This document shows, piece after piece, positions 24,732 to 34,100 of a stretch of 55,705 bases of DNA (within the stretch, counting starts at the first letter, position 1; every line of letters starts with the position of its first letter). The notes under the pieces were generated by a model. That model searched no databases, was not told the origin of the DNA, and was given only the letters and a program-made list of their open reading frames with translations. A program made the translations under genes and the position numbers. Source of the DNA: Prevotella sp. (GTDB taxonomy: Bacteria; Bacteroidota; Bacteroidia; Bacteroidales; Bacteroidaceae); contig JAFZSR010000098.1 of NCBI GenBank assembly GCA_017619275.1, positions 1 to 55,705 of the forward strand, read 5' to 3'.

Positions 24732-26951
24732 ATGAAAAAAGCGATACTTATCATTGCCGTGGCCATCCTTGCTGCGATGCCCGGCACGTTTAAAGCACAA
24801 GACGACGTGAACATTGGTAAACAAAACGTTCAGCTGAAAAGCGACCTGATGACCCCCGAAGCACTGTGGGCCATGGGGCGCATCGGCAGTTATGCCGCCT
24901 CGCCCGACGGCTCGAAAATCGTTTATCAGGTGGGCTACTACAGCGTGAAACACAACAAGAGCCACCAGGTGCTCTGCGTGATGAACAGCGACGGCAGCGG
25001 ACACCAGCGCCTCACCGCCAGCGCAAAAAGCGAGACCGACCCCGCCTGGTTGCCCGACGGGCGCATCGCCTTCGTCACCGGTGGCGAGGTGTGGGCCATG
25101 AACGCCGACGGCACCGGCCGTAAGCAGCTCTCGCAGACCGGCGGCGAGGTGGAGGGCTTCAAGTTCTCGCCCGATGGCTCGAAGGTCATCATCATCAAGA
25201 GCATCCCCTACAACGACATCATCCAGAAGAACCCCGACGACCTGCCCAAGGCCACCGGCCGTCTGGTCACCGACCTGATGTATCGCCACTGGGACCACTA
25301 TGTGGAGAGCATCCAGCATCCCTTCGTCTGTTCGGTGAGCGATGGCATGGCCATCGCTCCTACAGGCATCGACCTGCTGAAGGGCCAGCCCTTCGAGTGC
25401 CCCATGGAGCCTTTCGGCGGTATTGAGCAGCTCGACTGGAGCACCGACTCGCGCTGCATCGCCTACACCTGCCGGAAGAAGACGGGCCTGGAGTACAGCA
25501 TCTCTACCGACAGCGACATCTTCCTCTACGACACCGCCACGGGCCTCACCCGCAACCTGTGCAAGCCCGAAGGCTATGTGGAGCCAAAGATTGACCCCAC
25601 GAAGACCATGAAATACCAGACCGTGAATGCCAAGGAGAACCTGAAGAACAACGTGGGCTACGACCAGAACCCGAAGTTCTCGCCCGACGGCCGCTACATC
25701 GCCTGGATCTCGATGGAGCGCAACGGCTATGAGGCCGACCGCCAGCGCCTGTGCTGCTACGACCTGCAGACAGGAGAGAAGTGCTATCTGACCGAGGACT
25801 TCGACAGCAACGTCGACGACTTCTGCTGGAGTCAGAACACGAAGGATGCACTCATCTACTTCATTGGCGTTTGGCACGCCACCGAGAACCTCTACGCCGT
25901 CAGCGTGGAGAAATACAACAAGAAATCTTCTTTGGCCAATCTCAAGTCTCAAACCATAAGGCTCACCAATGATTGTGCCGACTGGGGGTCGCTGCAGCTG
26001 ATGAATAACGGTCGCCAGCTCCTGATGGAACGCCATAGCTACATCGAGCCAGCCGACCTCTACGTGGTGACGCCCAACGTGAAGAAGCCCGAACAGACGG
26101 CCATCAGCCAGCTGACGCAGGAGAACAAGCACATCCTCGACCGCCTGGCCAAGCCCACCGTGGAGAGCCGTTGGGTGAAGACCACCGACGGCGGGCAGAT
26201 GCTCTACTGGATCATTCAGCCGCCCCATTTCAATCCTGCGAAGAAATATCCCACACTGCTCTTCTGTGAGGGCGGGCCGCAGAGTCCTGTCAGCCAGTTC
26301 TGGAGCTATCGCTGGAACTTCATGATTATGGCCTCGCAGGGCTATGTCATCATCGCCCCCAACCGCCACGGTCTGCCTGGCTTCGGTCAGGAATGGCTTG
26401 AAGAAATCAGCGGCGACTGGACGGGCCAGTGCATGAGCGACTATCTGGTGGCCATCGACGATGCCGCCCAGAACCTGCCCTATGTTGACCGCAACCGAAT
26501 GGGATGCGTGGGAGCTTCCTTCGGTGGCTTCAGCGTCTACTATCTGGCCGGACATCACGACAAGCGCTTCAAGTGCTTCATCGCCCACGACGGCGCCTTC
26601 AACCTGGAGGCCATGTACACCGAGACCGAGGAGAACTGGTTCTCGAACTGGGAGTACGACGACGCTTTCTGGAACCGCGACCAGACAGCCAACGCCAAGA
26701 AGACCTACACCAACTCGCCGCATCGCTTTGTCGACAAGTGGGACACCCCCATCCTCTGCATCCACGGCGAGATGGACTACCGCATCAATGCCACGCAGGG
26801 CATGAGCGCTTTCAATGCCGCGCGCATGCGGGGTATTGAGGCACAGCTGCTCATCTTCCCAGACGAAAACCACTGGGTGCTGAAACCGCAGAACGGTATT
26901 CTGTGGCAGCGCACCTACTTCAACTGGCTCGACCGCTGGCTGAAGAAATAA
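24732..26951 (+). CDS. S9 family dipeptidyl peptidase, DPP5-like
   Basis: 739 residues. Signal peptide of about 22 residues (MKKAILIIAVAILAAMPG...KAQ). WD40/TolB-like beta-propeller in the first two thirds (SPDGSKIVYQVGYY, AWLPDGRIAFVTGGEVWAMN, FSPDGSKVIII), then an alpha/beta hydrolase domain with nucleophile Ser596 in GASFGG, Asp682 in HGEMDYRI and His714 in ENHWV. The GHHDKRFKCFIAHDG context is like DPP5, which removes dipeptides ending in Ala or hydrophobic residues. Periplasmic, for peptide nutrition. A short stretch SSLANLKSQTIRL may be repeat-derived but this is uncertain. Confidence 0.93.
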   Translation: MKKAILIIAVAILAAMPGTFKAQDDVNIGKQNVQLKSDLMTPEALWAMGRIGSYAASPDGSKIVYQVGYYSVKHNKSHQVLCVMNSDGSGHQRLTASAKSETDPAWLPDGRIAFVTGGEVWAMNADGTGRKQLSQTGGEVEGFKFSPDGSKVIIIKSIPYNDIIQKNPDDLPKATGRLVTDLMYRHWDHYVESIQHPFVCSVSDGMAIAPTGIDLLKGQPFECPMEPFGGIEQLDWSTDSRCIAYTCRKKTGLEYSISTDSDIFLYDTATGLTRNLCKPEGYVEPKIDPTKTMKYQTVNAKENLKNNVGYDQNPKFSPDGRYIAWISMERNGYEADRQRLCCYDLQTGEKCYLTEDFDSNVDDFCWSQNTKDALIYFIGVWHATENLYAVSVEKYNKKSSLANLKSQTIRLTNDCADWGSLQLMNNGRQLLMERHSYIEPADLYVVTPNVKKPEQTAISQLTQENKHILDRLAKPTVESRWVKTTDGGQMLYWIIQPPHFNPAKKYPTLLFCEGGPQSPVSQFWSYRWNFMIMASQGYVIIAPNRHGLPGFGQEWLEEISGDWTGQCMSDYLVAIDDAAQNLPYVDRNRMGCVGASFGGFSVYYLAGHHDKRFKCFIAHDGAFNLEAMYTETEENWFSNWEYDDAFWNRDQTANAKKTYTNSPHRFVDKWDTPILCIHGEMDYRINATQGMSAFNAARMRGIEAQLLIFPDENHWVLKPQNGILWQRTYFNWLDRWLKK

Positions 26952-26971
26952 AGAAACTCAACTTTCGGAAA

Positions 26972-27120
26972 TTGGGGAGTTAAAGGAGTGAAAGGGAGTT
27001 AGAGGGAGTTAAAAGACAATAGTTCTTCTCTTAAAGTCCCGCTCCTTAGGTGTTCAGAGGTTGAAAGGTAACGTCCTTTAACTCCCTCTAACTCCCCCAT
27101 AACTCCCTTTATCTCCCCAA
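26972..27120. repeat. Inverted repeat with GGGAGTTA-type arms before leuB
   Basis: Left arm 26972-27015 (GGGAGTTAAAGGAGTG..., repeated GGGAGTTAGA) and right arm 27072-27120 (TTTAACTCCCTCTAACTCCC...) pair loosely over about 45 bp, ending TTGGGGAG / CTCCCCAA. The loop begins ACAATAGTTCT, the same as at 4119 in the repeat before trxB. Confidence 0.8.
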
Positions 27121-27168
27121 GTTGAGCGAATGCGAAACTTGAATAAGAAGGAACCTACACACAAAACA

Positions 27169-28245
27169 ATGAAACTGAAGATTGCAGTATTGCCGGGCGA
27201 CGGTATAGGCCCGGAGATTATGACGCAGGGCCTGGCGGTGATGGACTCCATCGCTCGCAGGTTCGGCCACGAGTTTAGCTACGAGGAGGCGCTGGTGGGC
27301 GCCCATGCCATGGACGTGGTGGGCGACCCCTATCCCGATGCCACCCACGAGGTGTGCATGCAAGCCGATGCGGTGCTGTTTGCCGCCGTCGGTTCGCTGA
27401 AGTACGACAACGACCCCACGGCACCAGTGCGCCCCGAGACGGGGTTGCTGGCCATGCGCAAGAAGCTGGGGCTCTTTGCCAACATTCGGCCCGTGGCCAC
27501 CTTCCCTTGCCTTTTGCATAAGTCACCGCTGAAAGAAGACCTGCTCCGTGGAGCCGATTTCGTGGTCATTCGTGAGCTGACGGGCGGTATGTATTTCGGC
27601 GAGAAATACCAGGACAACGACCGTGCCTTCGACACCAACGCCTATACCCGCCCTGAGGTGGAGCGCATTCTGCGGGTGGCTTTCGAACTTGCCAGGAAGC
27701 GCAAGAAGCACCTCACCGTGGTCGACAAGGCCAATGTGCTGGCCAGCTCGCGCCTGTGGCGACAGATTGCCAAGGAGATGGAGCCGCAGTGGCCCGACGT
27801 CACCACCGATTATATGTTTATCGACAATGCTTCTATGCGCGTGCTCACCGAGCCTCGCTTCTTCGATGTCATCGTCACCGAGAATACTTTTGGCGACATC
27901 CTCACCGACGAGACTTCCTGCATCACTGGCTCGATGGGCTTGCAGCCGTCATCATCGCTGGGACTCCACACGCCGCTCTTCGAGCCCGTGCATGGCTCGT
28001 GGCCACAGGCTGCCGGGCAGAACTTGGCCAACCCCATTGCCATGATTCTTTCGGCTGCCATGCTGCTCGAACACTTCGGGCTCTCCGAAGAGGGTGCACT
28101 CATACGCAAAGCCGTTGACGCCTCACTCCAGGCCAATGTGCGCACGCCTGAAATCCAAGTGGAGGGTGGGGCTCACTACGGCACCCGCGAGGTGGGTCAG
28201 TGGATTGCGGACTACGTCCTAAGTGATGGGCGGCCTTCGGCCTAA
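27169..28245 (+). CDS. leuB: 3-isopropylmalate dehydrogenase
   Basis: 358 residues from ATG 27169 ([18 protein letters not shown]); an upstream in-frame Met at 27130 adds non-conserved residues. Contains [20 protein letters not shown]-like arginines for substrate, the Tyr and Lys of the active site ([21 protein letters not shown]) and the signature [20 protein letters not shown]. Oxidatively decarboxylates 3-isopropylmalate with NAD in leucine synthesis. The other leu genes are not in the window. Its last residues SDGRPSA and stop codon come from a 23-bp tandem repeat. Confidence 0.96.
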   Translation: MKLKIAVLPGDGIGPEIMTQGLAVMDSIARRFGHEFSYEEALVGAHAMDVVGDPYPDATHEVCMQADAVLFAAVGSLKYDNDPTAPVRPETGLLAMRKKLGLFANIRPVATFPCLLHKSPLKEDLLRGADFVVIRELTGGMYFGEKYQDNDRAFDTNAYTRPEVERILRVAFELARKRKKHLTVVDKANVLASSRLWRQIAKEMEPQWPDVTTDYMFIDNASMRVLTEPRFFDVIVTENTFGDILTDETSCITGSMGLQPSSSLGLHTPLFEPVHGSWPQAAGQNLANPIAMILSAAMLLEHFGLSEEGALIRKAVDASLQANVRTPEIQVEGGAHYGTREVGQWIADYVLSDGRPSA

Positions 28246-28301
28246 ATGACAGGCGGCCTTCGGCCTAAATGATAAATGAAAAATGATAAATGATAAATGC
28301 T
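28229..28301. repeat. 23-bp tandem duplication plus 7-bp repeats at the leuB stop
   Basis: GGCGGCCTTCGGCCTAAATG occurs twice with a 23-bp period (28229 and 28252), each carrying the GGCC-TTC-GGCC hairpin. It runs into five heptamers AAATGAT, AAATGAA, AAATGAT, AAATGAT, AAATGCT (28267-28301). The leuB stop TAA (28243-28245) lies in the first 23-bp unit. Confidence 0.85.
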
Positions 28302-28324
28302 GCGCCCGAATGGGTGTCAAGACA

Positions 28325-29050
28325 ATGGTTTCGCGACGGATTGGTAGACTGCTCGGTTTATCATTTGCCATTTGTCATTTGTCATTGAACGTTGCGCTGG
28401 CGCAACCTTCAACGTTCAACATTCAACGTTCAACTTCTGAGTGGCGTGACTCGCTCGCTGTTCTTAACAAGGCCATAACAGCCAATCCTCAGTCAACTGA
28501 CCTGCGGCTGCGCAAGGCGGCAGTGAACATTGAGTTGCAGCAGTGGGACTATGCCATCGAGGAGTATGGCCGTGTGCTCAATATTGACGCGAATAGTTTG
28601 CCTGCGCTCTACTACCGTGCCTACGCTCACAATCATCTGCGCCACTACGACATGGCCCGTGCCGACTACGAGCGCTTCTTGCAGCTCTTGCCCCGCCACT
28701 TCGAGGCGCGCTTAGGACTGGCCATGACCATGCGGCGGCAGGGAAAGGCACGCGATGTCACCGAAGAACTGAATCGTCTGGTGGAGATGTTTCCCGACTC
28801 GGCCGTGGCCTATGCCGTCAGGGCCGACTTCGAGCAGGAGCAGGCGCAGTACGACCTAGCGCTCTACGATTGGGACGAGGCCCTGCGCCTGGCTCCCGAC
28901 CGGCAGGACTACCAGTTGGGTCGTTATGGTGTGCTGTGGGCCATGCGCCGTTACGACGAGGCGCGCCGACTGGGGCAGCAGTTGGTGGCAGGGGGCGTGC
29001 CCAATGCCACGCTCAGGCAATTGCAGGTTGATCCTCCCAAAAAGAAATAA
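28325..29050 (+). CDS. Secreted tetratricopeptide-repeat protein
   Basis: 241 residues from ATG 28325, chosen because MVSRRIGRLLGLSFAICHLS...ALA is then a good signal peptide; an earlier Met at 28283 lies in repeat DNA. The mature part (from about residue 45) is a run of TPR helices: LAVLNKAITANPQSTDLRL, YAIEEYGRVLNIDANSLPAL, MARADYERFLQLLPRHFEA, YDLALYDWDEALRLAPDRQD. Probably periplasmic scaffold; partner unknown. It is 6 nt before coaBC. Heptamer repeats encode much of the signal peptide and the first mature residues, an unusual origin. Confidence 0.85.
   Translation: MVSRRIGRLLGLSFAICHLSLNVALAQPSTFNIQRSTSEWRDSLAVLNKAITANPQSTDLRLRKAAVNIELQQWDYAIEEYGRVLNIDANSLPALYYRAYAHNHLRHYDMARADYERFLQLLPRHFEARLGLAMTMRRQGKARDVTEELNRLVEMFPDSAVAYAVRADFEQEQAQYDLALYDWDEALRLAPDRQDYQLGRYGVLWAMRRYDEARRLGQQLVAGGVPNATLRQLQVDPPKKK
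28357..28435 (+). repeat. 7-bp repeats encoding the TPR protein signal peptide
   Basis: Heptamers TTTATCA, TTTGCCA, TTTGTCA, TTTGTCA, TTGAACG at 28357-28391, and TTCAACG, TTCAACA, TTCAACG, TTCAACT at 28408-28435. The first set is complementary to the AAATGAT units at 28267-28301, so the pair forms facing arms around the start codon. Confidence 0.85.
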
Positions 29051-29056
29051 CAAGAT

Positions 29057-30250
29057 ATGCTGAAAGGAAAGAAAATCGTTCTGGGCATCACAGGCTCGAT
29101 AGCAGCCTATAAGTCGTGCCTCATCATCCGCGAACTCATCAAGCGCGGAGCCGAGGTGCAGGTGGTCATCACCCCTGCGGGCAAGGAGTTCATCACGCCC
29201 ATCACCCTGTCGGCCCTGACGCAGAAACCTGTCGTCAGCGAGTTCTTCTCGCAGCGCGACGGCACATGGCACAGTCATGTGAAGCTGGGCCTCTGGGCCG
29301 ATGCCATGCTCATTGCCCCCTGCACGGCCGCCACGCTGGGCAAGATGGCAACGGGCGTGGCCGACAACATGCTTGTCACCACCTATCTCTCGATGAAAGC
29401 CCCCGTGTTCATCGCTCCGGCCATGGACCTCGACATGTATGCCCATCCCACCACACAGCAGAACATGGAGCGGCTGCGCTCTTTCGGCAATCACATCATC
29501 GAGCCGCAGAGCGGTTTCCTGGCCAGCGGACTGGAAGGGAAGGGCCGTATGGAGGAGCCTGAGAAGATTGTGGATGTGCTCGACGCTTTCTTTGAGCCGA
29601 AGGACTTGCTGGGCAAGCATATCCTCATCACCGCCGGACCTACCTACGAGAAAATCGACCCTGTGCGCTTCATTGGCAATTACAGCAGCGGCAAGATGGG
29701 CTTCGCCCTGGCCGAGGAATGTGCACGCCGTGGCGCCCAAGTGACGCTCGTCGCTGGCCCCGTCAACGTCGTTCAACGTTCAACGCTCAACGTTCAACGT
29801 ATCAACGTAGAAAGCTGCCAGCAGATGCGCAATGCCGCCGTGGCTGCTTTTGCCAAAGCCGATGCCGCCATTCTCTGCGCTGCCGTGGCCGACTTCCGTC
29901 CGGCCGTTGTGGCCGAGCAAAAAATCAAACGGGTGGGGGAGAGCATGGATATCCATCTGGTGCCCAACCCCGACATCGCTGCCGAGCTTGGCCGTATGAA
30001 GCAAGCGGGCCAGTTGCTCGTGGGCTTTGCCTTGGAGACCAACGACGAGGAGGCCAACGCCCAGAAGAAGTTGCAGAAAAAGAACTTCGACTTTATCGTG
30101 CTCAATTCGCTGCGCAACGAGGGCACCTGCTTCCGCAGCGACGACAACCAAATCAGCATCATCTCGGCCAGCGGGCGAAAGGATTTCGAGAAGAAACCCA
30201 AGACGCAGGTGGCCAGCGACATCATCGACGAATTAAGCCAGCGACTATGA
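29057..30250 (+). CDS. coaBC: Bifunctional phosphopantothenoylcysteine decarboxylase / synthetase
   Basis: 397 residues, normal length. CoaC half: GITGSIAAYKSCLIIRELIK, the active-site His in WHSHVKLGLWADAMLIAPCTAAT and PAMDLDMY (PxMNxxMW-like). CoaB half from about residue 185: ITAGPTYEKIDPVRFIGNYS, SGKMGFALAEEC, CAAVADFRP and KKNFDFIVLNSL. Two steps of coenzyme A synthesis in the cytoplasm. A segment NVVQRSTLNVQRINVES after VAGPV is encoded by 7-bp repeats where other CoaB proteins have a short variable loop. The stop overlaps the next start as ATGA. Confidence 0.97.
   Translation: MLKGKKIVLGITGSIAAYKSCLIIRELIKRGAEVQVVITPAGKEFITPITLSALTQKPVVSEFFSQRDGTWHSHVKLGLWADAMLIAPCTAATLGKMATGVADNMLVTTYLSMKAPVFIAPAMDLDMYAHPTTQQNMERLRSFGNHIIEPQSGFLASGLEGKGRMEEPEKIVDVLDAFFEPKDLLGKHILITAGPTYEKIDPVRFIGNYSSGKMGFALAEECARRGAQVTLVAGPVNVVQRSTLNVQRINVESCQQMRNAAVAAFAKADAAILCAAVADFRPAVVAEQKIKRVGESMDIHLVPNPDIAAELGRMKQAGQLLVGFALETNDEEANAQKKLQKKNFDFIVLNSLRNEGTCFRSDDNQISIISASGRKDFEKKPKTQVASDIIDELSQRL
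29772..29807 (+). repeat. 7-bp repeats inside coaBC
   Basis: TTCAACG, TTCAACG, CTCAACG, TTCAACG, TATCAACG in a row. They encode QRSTLNVQRI in the loop after the VAGPVN strand of the CoaB half. Confidence 0.85.
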
Positions 30251-31152
30251 AACGATTACTGCCAATTCTATTCTTCTTCTTCACACTGTTGCCGAGCGCA
30301 ACGGCGCAGGAGCTGCAGGTGAAGGTGACCATCAATCACTCACAGGTGCAGGGCACCAACAAAAGCGTGTTCGAGAACCTGCAGCAGACGATGGAGCAGT
30401 TTATGAACGAGCACCAGTGGACGGCTTTGCAGTTCCAGGAAAACGAGCGCATACAATGCACCTTCTCCATCACCGTGTCGAAGTACGACGCTTCGGCCAA
30501 CAAGTTCACAGGCTCGGCCACGATACAAGCCAACCGCCCTGTCTACAATTCGGCCTACACCACCACGTTATATAATAATAGAGACAAGAACTTCGACTTC
30601 GAGTTTGTGGAGTTCGACCAGTTCAACTTTAACGAGGAGGTCATCGACAACCAGCTGGTGGCGCTCATGGCCTATTACGCCTATCTCATCATCGGTCTCG
30701 ACCTCGACAGCTTCGCGCCCATGGGTGGTACCGACGTGCTTCAGCGCTGCATGAACCTGGTGAACAACGCCCAGAATCTGGGCTTTGCTGGATGGAAGTC
30801 GTTCGACGACGACCGCAACCGCTTTGCCATCATCAACGACTATCTTGATGAGGCTATGAAACCTTTCCGCCAGCTGCAATACGACTATTATCGCAAAGGG
30901 CTCGACGAGATGGCTCAGAACGTGGAGCGAGGGCGCACAAACGTCACCACCGCGCTGCAGGAATGTTTGAAGAAAGCCCACGACGACAAGCCACTGAGCA
31001 TGTTGCCGCAGATATGGACTGAATTTAAGAGAGACGAGCTGGCCAGCATTTATAAGGGAAAGGGAACGCCGAAGGAGAAAGAAAGCGTCTACGACATTCT
31101 TTTCGGTATCAATGCTTCGCTAAACAACTCGTGGGAGAAGATTAAGCAGTGA
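30247..31152 (+). CDS. DUF4835 family secreted protein
   Basis: 301 residues from ATG 30247, which overlaps the coaBC stop (ATGA). Signal peptide MKRLLPILFFFFTLLPSATA. The body has the DUF4835 look: LQVKVTINHSQVQGTNKSVF, NERIQCTFSITVSKYDASAN, RPVYNSAYTTTLYNNRDKNF, VALMAYYAYLIIGLDLDSFA. The family is Bacteroidetes-specific and is commonly found after coaBC, as here. Function unknown; periplasmic or envelope-associated by its signal. The stop overlaps the tamB start (GTGA). Confidence 0.92.
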   Translation: MKRLLPILFFFFTLLPSATAQELQVKVTINHSQVQGTNKSVFENLQQTMEQFMNEHQWTALQFQENERIQCTFSITVSKYDASANKFTGSATIQANRPVYNSAYTTTLYNNRDKNFDFEFVEFDQFNFNEEVIDNQLVALMAYYAYLIIGLDLDSFAPMGGTDVLQRCMNLVNNAQNLGFAGWKSFDDDRNRFAIINDYLDEAMKPFRQLQYDYYRKGLDEMAQNVERGRTNVTTALQECLKKAHDDKPLSMLPQIWTEFKRDELASIYKGKGTPKEKESVYDILFGINASLNNSWEKIKQ

Positions 31153-34100
31153 GGTTACTGAAGCACATCATCAACTGGACGTTGTGGAGCCTGCTGGGAC
31201 TCACCGTTGTGCTCTTCACGCTCATCCAATTGGCGCCCGTGCAACGTTGGCTGGGGCAGCGGGTGGCCGATGCCATCGGCTCCAAGCTGGGCACCGAGGT
31301 CAGTGTGGGGCGTGTTGACCTGGGTTTCTTCAACCGTTTGATTATTGATGATGTGCAGGTGCTCGACCAGCGGCAGGCCCCATTGCTTTCGGCCGACCGC
31401 CTGTCGGTGAAGCTTGAATTGTGGTCGCTGATATCCGATGGCCGTGTGTCCATTTCCTCGGCACAGCTCTTCGGCGCGAATGCGGTGCTCAGCCGCGACA
31501 GCGCCAATGCCGTCCCAAACTATCAGTTTGTATTGGATTCTCTTTCGTCGGGCAACGACGACGAAAATCCTTCGAAGCTCCAGCTGCACATTGGCTCGCT
31601 CATCGTGCGCCGCCTTTCGCTCAGCTACGACCAGCTTGATGCCCCCATGACGCCAGGCCGCCTCAATCCGCAACACCTGCGCATTGCCGACCTCAGCGCC
31701 CATGTGCTGTTGCGCGAGCTCACCAACGACTCCCTCTCCGTGCATCTGCGCCGTTTGTCGCTGCACGAGCATTCGGGCATCGACCTCAATCACTTGGCAT
31801 TCACGCTCGAAGCCAACCGCCAACACGCCTTGCTCACTCACTTGGCTCTGCAGATGCCCCAAACCGCACTTGCCATCGACACCCTGCAAGCCGATTTTCA
31901 GCCCGATAGCCTGGCTTCGTCGCTTCGCTATCGGCTATGCTTGTCGCCATCAACCCTTTCCCTGGCCGATGTGCAGAGCCTTCTTCCGCAAGATGTTCCC
32001 ACCGACCATGTATTCCAGATAGATGCCGCGCCCATTGAGGGTTCCCTCAGCGCCATTAACGTGCCCCGTCTGGCGGTGTCCACTACCGATGGTTGGTTCG
32101 ATATGCTGGCTTCGGCACGTATCACCTCCGATGAGTGTGAAGGAAAACTGTCGCGTCTGCATGTCGACGAGCATCTGCTGACCCAACTGCGCGATTTTTG
32201 GCCCTCGATGCCTGACGCCCTCGACCGTGTAGGCGATGTGGGACTTACTTCAACGCTGAACGTTCAACGTGCAACGATGAACGTTCAAGGTTCCGGCGTC
32301 GTCAGCAGCGGAGCAGGGAACCTGTCGTGGCAAGGCGGCTATCAGGGCGGCAATGTTCCCACTTGGAATGCAAGGCTCTCCACCGATAGCCTCGACCTGC
32401 GCCGTATCATTGGTTCCGACCTGTTGGGGTTGGTGGCCACCCATCTCGATTTGAGGGGGACGGGCAAAAACATCAGTGTGAAGGGACAGGTGCCCCGCCT
32501 CGACTTAAACGGCTACAGCTATCGCCAGCTGGCCATCGACGGTGTGTATTCGCCCTCGGCCGTAGAAGGTCAGCTGGTCATCGACGACCCTCATCTGCAG
32601 GCCGATGTTGAATTGGGAGTTAAACCCACCCATCTGCGCACCACAGGGCGCATCAGCCATATCGCTCCCCAGGCCTTGCATCTATCCGATCAGTGGGGCG
32701 ATGCCGTCTTCTCGGCCATCCTCGATGCCGATATTGGGGGTACCTCGCTGGCCGATGTTGAGGGCACCATCGACCTCGACGACTTCGTGATGGTCAGCGG
32801 CGACACCGCTCGTTATCATCTCGACAATCTGCACCTGCGTTCAGGCTATGACGATGGGCATCACTTCCTGCGCATGAACAGCGACTTTGGCGAGGCTCTC
32901 ATCAGCGGTCAGTTCAATCTGGCCACGCTCCCCGCCACCTTCAAATCGCTGCTGCCTATCGAGCGGACCCACCCCCAGCCCCTCCCTGGAGGGAGGGGAG
33001 CAGTTAGTTCTGCCAACAAGTCTATATACTCCCCTCCCTACAAGGGAGGGGCCGGGGGTGGGTCTGCAGGGTCCGCTCGGTCCGTCAATGACTTCACCCT
33101 CTCCCTACGTCTCTCCGATAGCAGATGGATGCAGCAGCTGCTGGGCTTGCCGCTCGATTTGGGCGATGGACGGCTCGACGTCAATGCCCGGGTGAACGAG
33201 CCTGCGCGCCAGCTCGACATTCGGGCGCAGGTGCCCGCCTTCAGCTTTGCCGCCAACGACCTGCGCGATGCCACGCTCAGCCTGGTCAGTCAGGGCGACA
33301 GCGCCCATTGCACCCTGCACCTGACGCGCCATACCGCTAAGGGCAACATCCAGGACCTGACGCTCAATGCCCAGGCCGATGGCGAGCAGCTGGCTTCCAC
33401 CATCAACATCTCCACCCCCCAGGCCGACCATGGCACCTTCAATACCATCACCCGCTTTTACACCAACGACGATGGCAAGGCCGAGACCCACGTGCGTGTG
33501 CTCCCCTCGCAGTTCATCATAAAGAACGCCACGTGGGAGCTGGAGCCCTGCGACATCGTCTATAGCGACAAGCGCCTGATGGTGGACCATTTCACCTTGC
33601 ATCATGACGACGAGCACCTCATCATCGACGGACTGGCCTCTACGCAGCCCGCCGACTCGCTCCTCATCGACCTCAATAGCTTCGATGTGGCTTATCTGCT
33701 CGATTTGGTCAATTTCCGCTCGGTGAAGTTTGGCGGCAAGGCCAGTGGCCGTGCATACGTGTGCCAAGTTTTTGACAAACTGCGCGCTTGGGCCGACCTC
33801 ACCGTCGACGATTTCTTGTTCCAAGAGGCGCGCATGGGTACGCTCGAAGCCTTTGCCGAGTGGGATGCCGACGAGGGGCAGGTGAACTTGGAGGCAGCCG
33901 TGGACGACGGTGCCGACGCCCAGACCTTCGTCGATGGCTATATCTCGCCACGTCAGAAGGAGATCGACCTGGGCATCCGCGCTCGCGGCACCACTCTGGC
34001 CTTCGTACATTCGTTCACCAAGAGCTTCATCAGCCACATCGATGGTCAGGTGCATGGTGATGTCCGCGTGCATGGCCCCCTGAAGCAAATCGATTTGAGT

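Noticed and set aside
24633-26873. 746-residue minus-strand frame opposite the S9 peptidase gene
   Set aside because: Shadow frame of a GC-rich gene. The plus strand has a signal peptide, propeller and catalytic triad; the minus frame has no recognisable motif.
29719-30246. Long N-terminal extension of the DUF4835 gene overlapping coaBC
   Set aside because: It is coaBC read in another frame; the signal peptide at 30247 with ATGA overlap gives the true start.
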